From the NCBI GenBank assembly GCA_018053845.1, contig JAGPKU010000002.1, forward strand, positions 1 to 52,734: a stretch of DNA of 52,734 nt, written 5' to 3'. Positions 50,247 to 52,734 of the stretch are shown in pieces. Position 1 is the stretch's first letter. Every line of letters begins with the position of its first letter. A program made the translations under genes and the position numbers. Under the pieces are notes generated by a model. The model saw only the letters and a program-made list of their open reading frames with translations. It searched no databases and was not told the origin of the DNA. Source of the DNA: Syntrophobacterales bacterium (lineage in GTDB: Bacteria; Desulfobacterota; Syntrophia; Syntrophales; UBA2192).

Positions 50247-51068
50247 ATGAAGAAGATTCTGGCGCTTGCATTGACCGTTGCCTTCGTGGCCGGCCTGGCG
50301 GGAATCGCCCTGGCCGAAGACACCTACGACATCGTGAAAAAGAAGGGCGTTCTCGTGGTCGGCGTGAAGGACGCCTCGCCCGGGTTCGGCTACATCGACC
50401 CCAAGACGCGAGAGATCGTGGGCTATGACTGCGACTTCGCGGCCTACCTGGCCAAGAGGATGGGCGTGAAGCTCGAGCTCAAGGGCGTCACCTCGGCGGC
50501 CCGCATTCCCCAGCTCCAGGCGGGCAACATCGACCTGGTCATCGCAACGCTGACCTACACGCCCGAGCGGGCCAAGCAGGTCGACTTCTCCTACACCTAC
50601 TTCCTCACGGGGCAGAAATTCCTTGTGAAGAAGGGCACCGTGAAGAGCCTCGCCGACCTCGACGGCAAGAAGATCGGCACGGCCAAGGGCACCACCTCCG
50701 AGCAGAACGCCTCGAAGGCACTGCCCAAGGCGACGATCCTGTCCTTCGACGACTACCCCCAGGCCTTCCTCGCCCTTCAGCAGGGGAAGGTCGCGGCGGT
50801 GACGACGGACGAGTCGATCCTGGCCGGCATCCTCGGCAAGGCTCCCAACAAGGACCAGTACGAGATCGCCGACATCCGGATCTCCGACGAGCCCTACGGG
50901 ATCGCCATGCGCAAGGAAAGCCCCAAGATGCTGAAGTTCGTCAACGACACGCTCCTCGAGATGGAGAAGAACGGCGAAGCCAAGAGGATCTGGGACAAGT
51001 GGTTCAATCCCAAGAGCGACCAGCCCATGGAGCGCGGCAAGTTCAAGATCACGGCAGACCGGAAGTAG
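50247..51068 (+). CDS. Polar amino-acid ABC transporter substrate-binding protein
   Basis: Periplasmic binding protein of 273 residues. The signal peptide (KKILALALTVAFVAGLAGIA) ends near ALA-EDTYD. The mature part has the SBP_bac_3 pattern: GVLVVGVKDASPGFGYIDPK, VGYDCDFAAYLAKRMGVKLE, GNIDLVIATLTYTPERAKQV and TAKGTTSEQN. The ATG at 50247 follows GGGAGGAAGG. Glutamate/aspartate or glutamine is a plausible ligand by similarity to GlnH/PEB1-like proteins, but it cannot be read from the sequence alone. Confidence 0.93.
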   Translation: MKKILALALTVAFVAGLAGIALAEDTYDIVKKKGVLVVGVKDASPGFGYIDPKTREIVGYDCDFAAYLAKRMGVKLELKGVTSAARIPQLQAGNIDLVIATLTYTPERAKQVDFSYTYFLTGQKFLVKKGTVKSLADLDGKKIGTAKGTTSEQNASKALPKATILSFDDYPQAFLALQQGKVAAVTTDESILAGILGKAPNKDQYEIADIRISDEPYGIAMRKESPKMLKFVNDTLLEMEKNGEAKRIWDKWFNPKSDQPMERGKFKITADRK

Positions 51069-51105
51069 GATCCGTTCTTCGGTCCCATCGTTTGTCTTGA
51101 CCGGC

Positions 51106-51151
51106 AGCCGTCCGCATCCGCCCTGCAGGAGGGTGCGGACGGCTCCTTTTT
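51106..51151 (+). terminator. Intra-operon terminator/attenuator hairpin
   Basis: Perfect 11-bp stem AGCCGTCCGCA (51106-51116) and TGCGGACGGCT (51134-51144), a 17-base loop, then CC and five Ts. It lies between the binding-protein gene and the permease genes and probably reduces read-through so that the binding protein is made in excess. Confidence 0.8.
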
Positions 51152-51197
51152 CCATCGCCGGGCGTCCGCGATGGATTCATCCGGCGGCAGCGGAAAC

Positions 51198-51905
51198 ATG
51201 TTCAGTTACCAGTTCGACTGGTCCGTCGTCCTCACGGGGCAGTACTCCCAGTGGATCGTCGACGGCATCAAGATCACCATCCAGCTCTCGGCGGTGTCGA
51301 TCGTCCTGTCGTTCTTGATGGGGCTTCTGATCGCCGTCATGCGCCTGAGCAACGTCGGGCCCATCCGCTGGTTCGCGCAGGGCTACCTCGAGTTCATCCG
51401 CAACACGCCCCTGCTGGTGCAGTTCTTCTTCTGGTACTTCGGCTCCTACCAGATCCTGCCGCAGTCGGTGAACGATTGGCTCAACGCCCGGGACTTCGAG
51501 TTCTCCGCGGCGGTCATCGCCCTGACGATCTACACCTCGGCCTTCATCGCCGAGGACATCCGCTCGGGCATCCGCTCCATCCCGAAGGAGCAGATGGAGG
51601 CCGCCCGCAGCTCCGGCTTCTCCTACATCCGCTCCATGCAGTACATCATCCTGCCTCAGGCCGTGCGGCTCACGATCCCGCCGCTCATCAGCCAGTTCCT
51701 CAACCTCACGAAGAACTCGTCGCTGGCCATGACGATCGGCGTGGCCGAGCTGACGTACCAGGCCAGGCAGGTGGAAAGCTATACCTTCAAGGGCTTCGAG
51801 GCCTTCACGGCGGCGACGCTGGTCTACCTGACGCTGTCGGTCGTGATCACGGCCCTCGTGACGCTCTACGACAAGAAAGTCCTGTCTCCGACGGGGATGA
51901 AGTAA
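51198..51905 (+). CDS. Polar amino-acid ABC transporter permease, first subunit
   Basis: Inner-membrane subunit of the HisMQ type, 235 residues from ATG 51198 (MFSYQFDWSVVLTGQYSQWI); an ATG at 51171 is possible, and neither has a strong ribosome-binding site. Hydrophobic helices include ITIQLSAVSIVLSFLMGLLI and VVITALVTLYDKK. The cytoplasmic EAA loop, which contacts the ATPase, is seen as EQMEAARSSGFSYIRSMQYI with LPQAVRLTIPPL. Follows the attenuator hairpin and is 3 bases from the second permease gene. Confidence 0.92.
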   Translation: MFSYQFDWSVVLTGQYSQWIVDGIKITIQLSAVSIVLSFLMGLLIAVMRLSNVGPIRWFAQGYLEFIRNTPLLVQFFFWYFGSYQILPQSVNDWLNARDFEFSAAVIALTIYTSAFIAEDIRSGIRSIPKEQMEAARSSGFSYIRSMQYIILPQAVRLTIPPLISQFLNLTKNSSLAMTIGVAELTYQARQVESYTFKGFEAFTAATLVYLTLSVVITALVTLYDKKVLSPTGMK

Positions 51906-51908
51906 CCC

Positions 51909-52610
51909 ATGGACGGCTGGTTCGGATTCCAGGTCATCTGGGACAACATCGAGCACTTCCTCATCGGGCGCTACCCCAGCGGGCCCATCGGCGGGCTTGC
52001 GCTCACGATCTGGCTGGCCGTGGTGTCCTGCACCCTCTCGATCCTCATCGGCATCTTCACGGGCCTGCTGTGCGTCTCGCAGAACCGGTTCATCAAGTAC
52101 CCCGTGCTGACCGTCGTGAACGCGATCCGCGGGATCCCGCTGCTGATGGTCATCTTCTGGATGTACTTCCTGCTGCCGGCCTTCATGGGGATGGTCGTCC
52201 CGGAGAGCTGGACGGTCATCGCGGCGCTCACCGTCTTCACCTCGGCCTACATGTCCCAGATCGTCCAGGCCGGCATCGAGGCCATCCCCCGCGGCCAGAC
52301 CGAGGCGGGTCTCTCGACGGGCCTGTCCCGCAGCCGGGTGATGGTCTTCATCGTCCTGCCCCAGGCCGTGCGCAACATGATCCCCTCCTTCGTGAACCAG
52401 CTCGTCTCCCTCATCAAGGACACGTCGCTCGCCTTCATCGTCGGGGTGGCCGAGCTCACCCACGTGGCCACCCAGGTGAACAACCGCACCATGATCTACC
52501 CGGCCCAGATCTTCCTCTTCATCGCCGTCATCTACTTCATCCTCTGCTTCATGCTCACGAGCTACTCGAGGCATTTGGAGAGGAAGCTCGCCTACCGGAA
52601 AGGCATCTGA
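51909..52610 (+). CDS. Polar amino-acid ABC transporter permease, second subunit
   Basis: Second HisMQ-type membrane subunit, 233 residues. Helices such as LALTIWLAVVSCTLSILIGI and IFLFIAVIYFILCFMLTSYS; the EAA loop is GQTEAGLSTGLSRSRVMVFI followed by VLPQAVRNMIPSF. The start ATG is preceded by GATGAAGTAACCC, just after the previous stop, so translation is probably coupled. The heterodimer with the first permease forms the pore. Last gene of the operon. Confidence 0.93.
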   Translation: MDGWFGFQVIWDNIEHFLIGRYPSGPIGGLALTIWLAVVSCTLSILIGIFTGLLCVSQNRFIKYPVLTVVNAIRGIPLLMVIFWMYFLLPAFMGMVVPESWTVIAALTVFTSAYMSQIVQAGIEAIPRGQTEAGLSTGLSRSRVMVFIVLPQAVRNMIPSFVNQLVSLIKDTSLAFIVGVAELTHVATQVNNRTMIYPAQIFLFIAVIYFILCFMLTSYSRHLERKLAYRKGI

Positions 52611-52671
52611 GGCTTCATCTGAGATCTTCGGCGTCACTTCCGCTCAATCGCTTCAAGTATGGCACAAACCC

Positions 52672-52734
52672 AGGTGACAGGTTACAGGTGTCAGGTGGCA
52701 GAAAAGATGGGCAATGGGGTCTTCCTGTTACCTG
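52672..52734. repeat. 7-nt-period repeat at the right edge, right arm cut
   Basis: Left run AGGTGAC, AGGTTAC, AGGTGTC, AGGTGGC (52672-52699), core beginning AGAAAAGATGGGC, then the start of a complementary run CCTGTTA, CCTG (52724-52734) at the window edge. The anchor is AGGT with three variable bases, different from the AGGC and GGC anchors of other loci. Confidence 0.8.

Overview
The window is GC-rich bacterial chromosome, and its gene content points to a Gram-negative anaerobe of the former Deltaproteobacteria (Desulfobacterota, perhaps Syntrophales-like). This assignment is inferred from several things. There is a secretin-based type IV pilus operon behind a perfect sigma-54 promoter, a selenocysteine synthase gene (selA), a DUF39 homocysteine-forming sulfurtransferase, and a TAXI-type TRAP transporter. 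The order of the rimP-nusA-infB-ylxP-rbfA-nrnA-truB-rpsO-pnp block and of the rho-rpmE-prfA-prmC-murA-hisD block also fits. Nearly all genes lie on the minus strand. Only def and the amino-acid ABC transporter operon at the right end are on the plus strand.

Layout, left to right. 1-6.1 kb: the 3'-incomplete holA, a LOG-family nucleotide hydrolase, rpsU, a lipM-type octanoyltransferase overlapping gcvH, and an M24 peptidase overlapping a TPR protein gene. 6.2-10.9 kb: pilMNOPQ, ending at a strong hairpin terminator. 11.2-24.6 kb: ftsB, DUF39, dut, an M16 protease, pnp, rpsO, truB, nrnA, rbfA, DUF503, infB, nusA and rimP, the core of translation and RNA maturation. 24.8-29.8 kb: a tight five-gene operon (LPLAT acyltransferase, CapA-like protein, Asp/Glu racemase family, ATP-grasp ligase, N-formylglutamate amidohydrolase family) whose combination suggests a glutamate-containing product. 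29.9-31.6 kb: a small element that appears to be inserted in tRNA-Gly(CCC), bounded by a 23-bp repeat of the tRNA 3' end and carrying one AAA/DUF4143 ATPase. 31.7-38.8 kb: hisD, murA, an antitoxin remnant, prmC, a MITE-like palindromic element, prfA, rpmE and rho. 39-43.7 kb: a laccase-domain protein, an RluA-family synthase, selA and a HemN-like radical SAM protein. 44-52.7 kb: def, a TAXI TRAP operon, and a divergent polar amino-acid ABC transporter.

The most unusual signal is a family of intergenic short-period repeats found at twelve places. Each is a run of 7-, 8- or 9-nt words in which a few anchor bases recur in strict phase while the others drift. Most loci have two such runs, purine-rich then pyrimidine-rich (or the reverse), around a short core often resembling GGGAAA..TTTCCC, so the locus could fold back on itself. 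Runs of the same type at distant loci share their lead sequence. Several reach exactly to, or into, stop or start codons, and in rimP and rluD they supply the last codons. I do not recognise this as a named repeat family.

Limits: functions rest on motif recognition by eye. Starts are given where a ribosome binding site or family length decides them. Promoter, operator and terminator calls are predictions.
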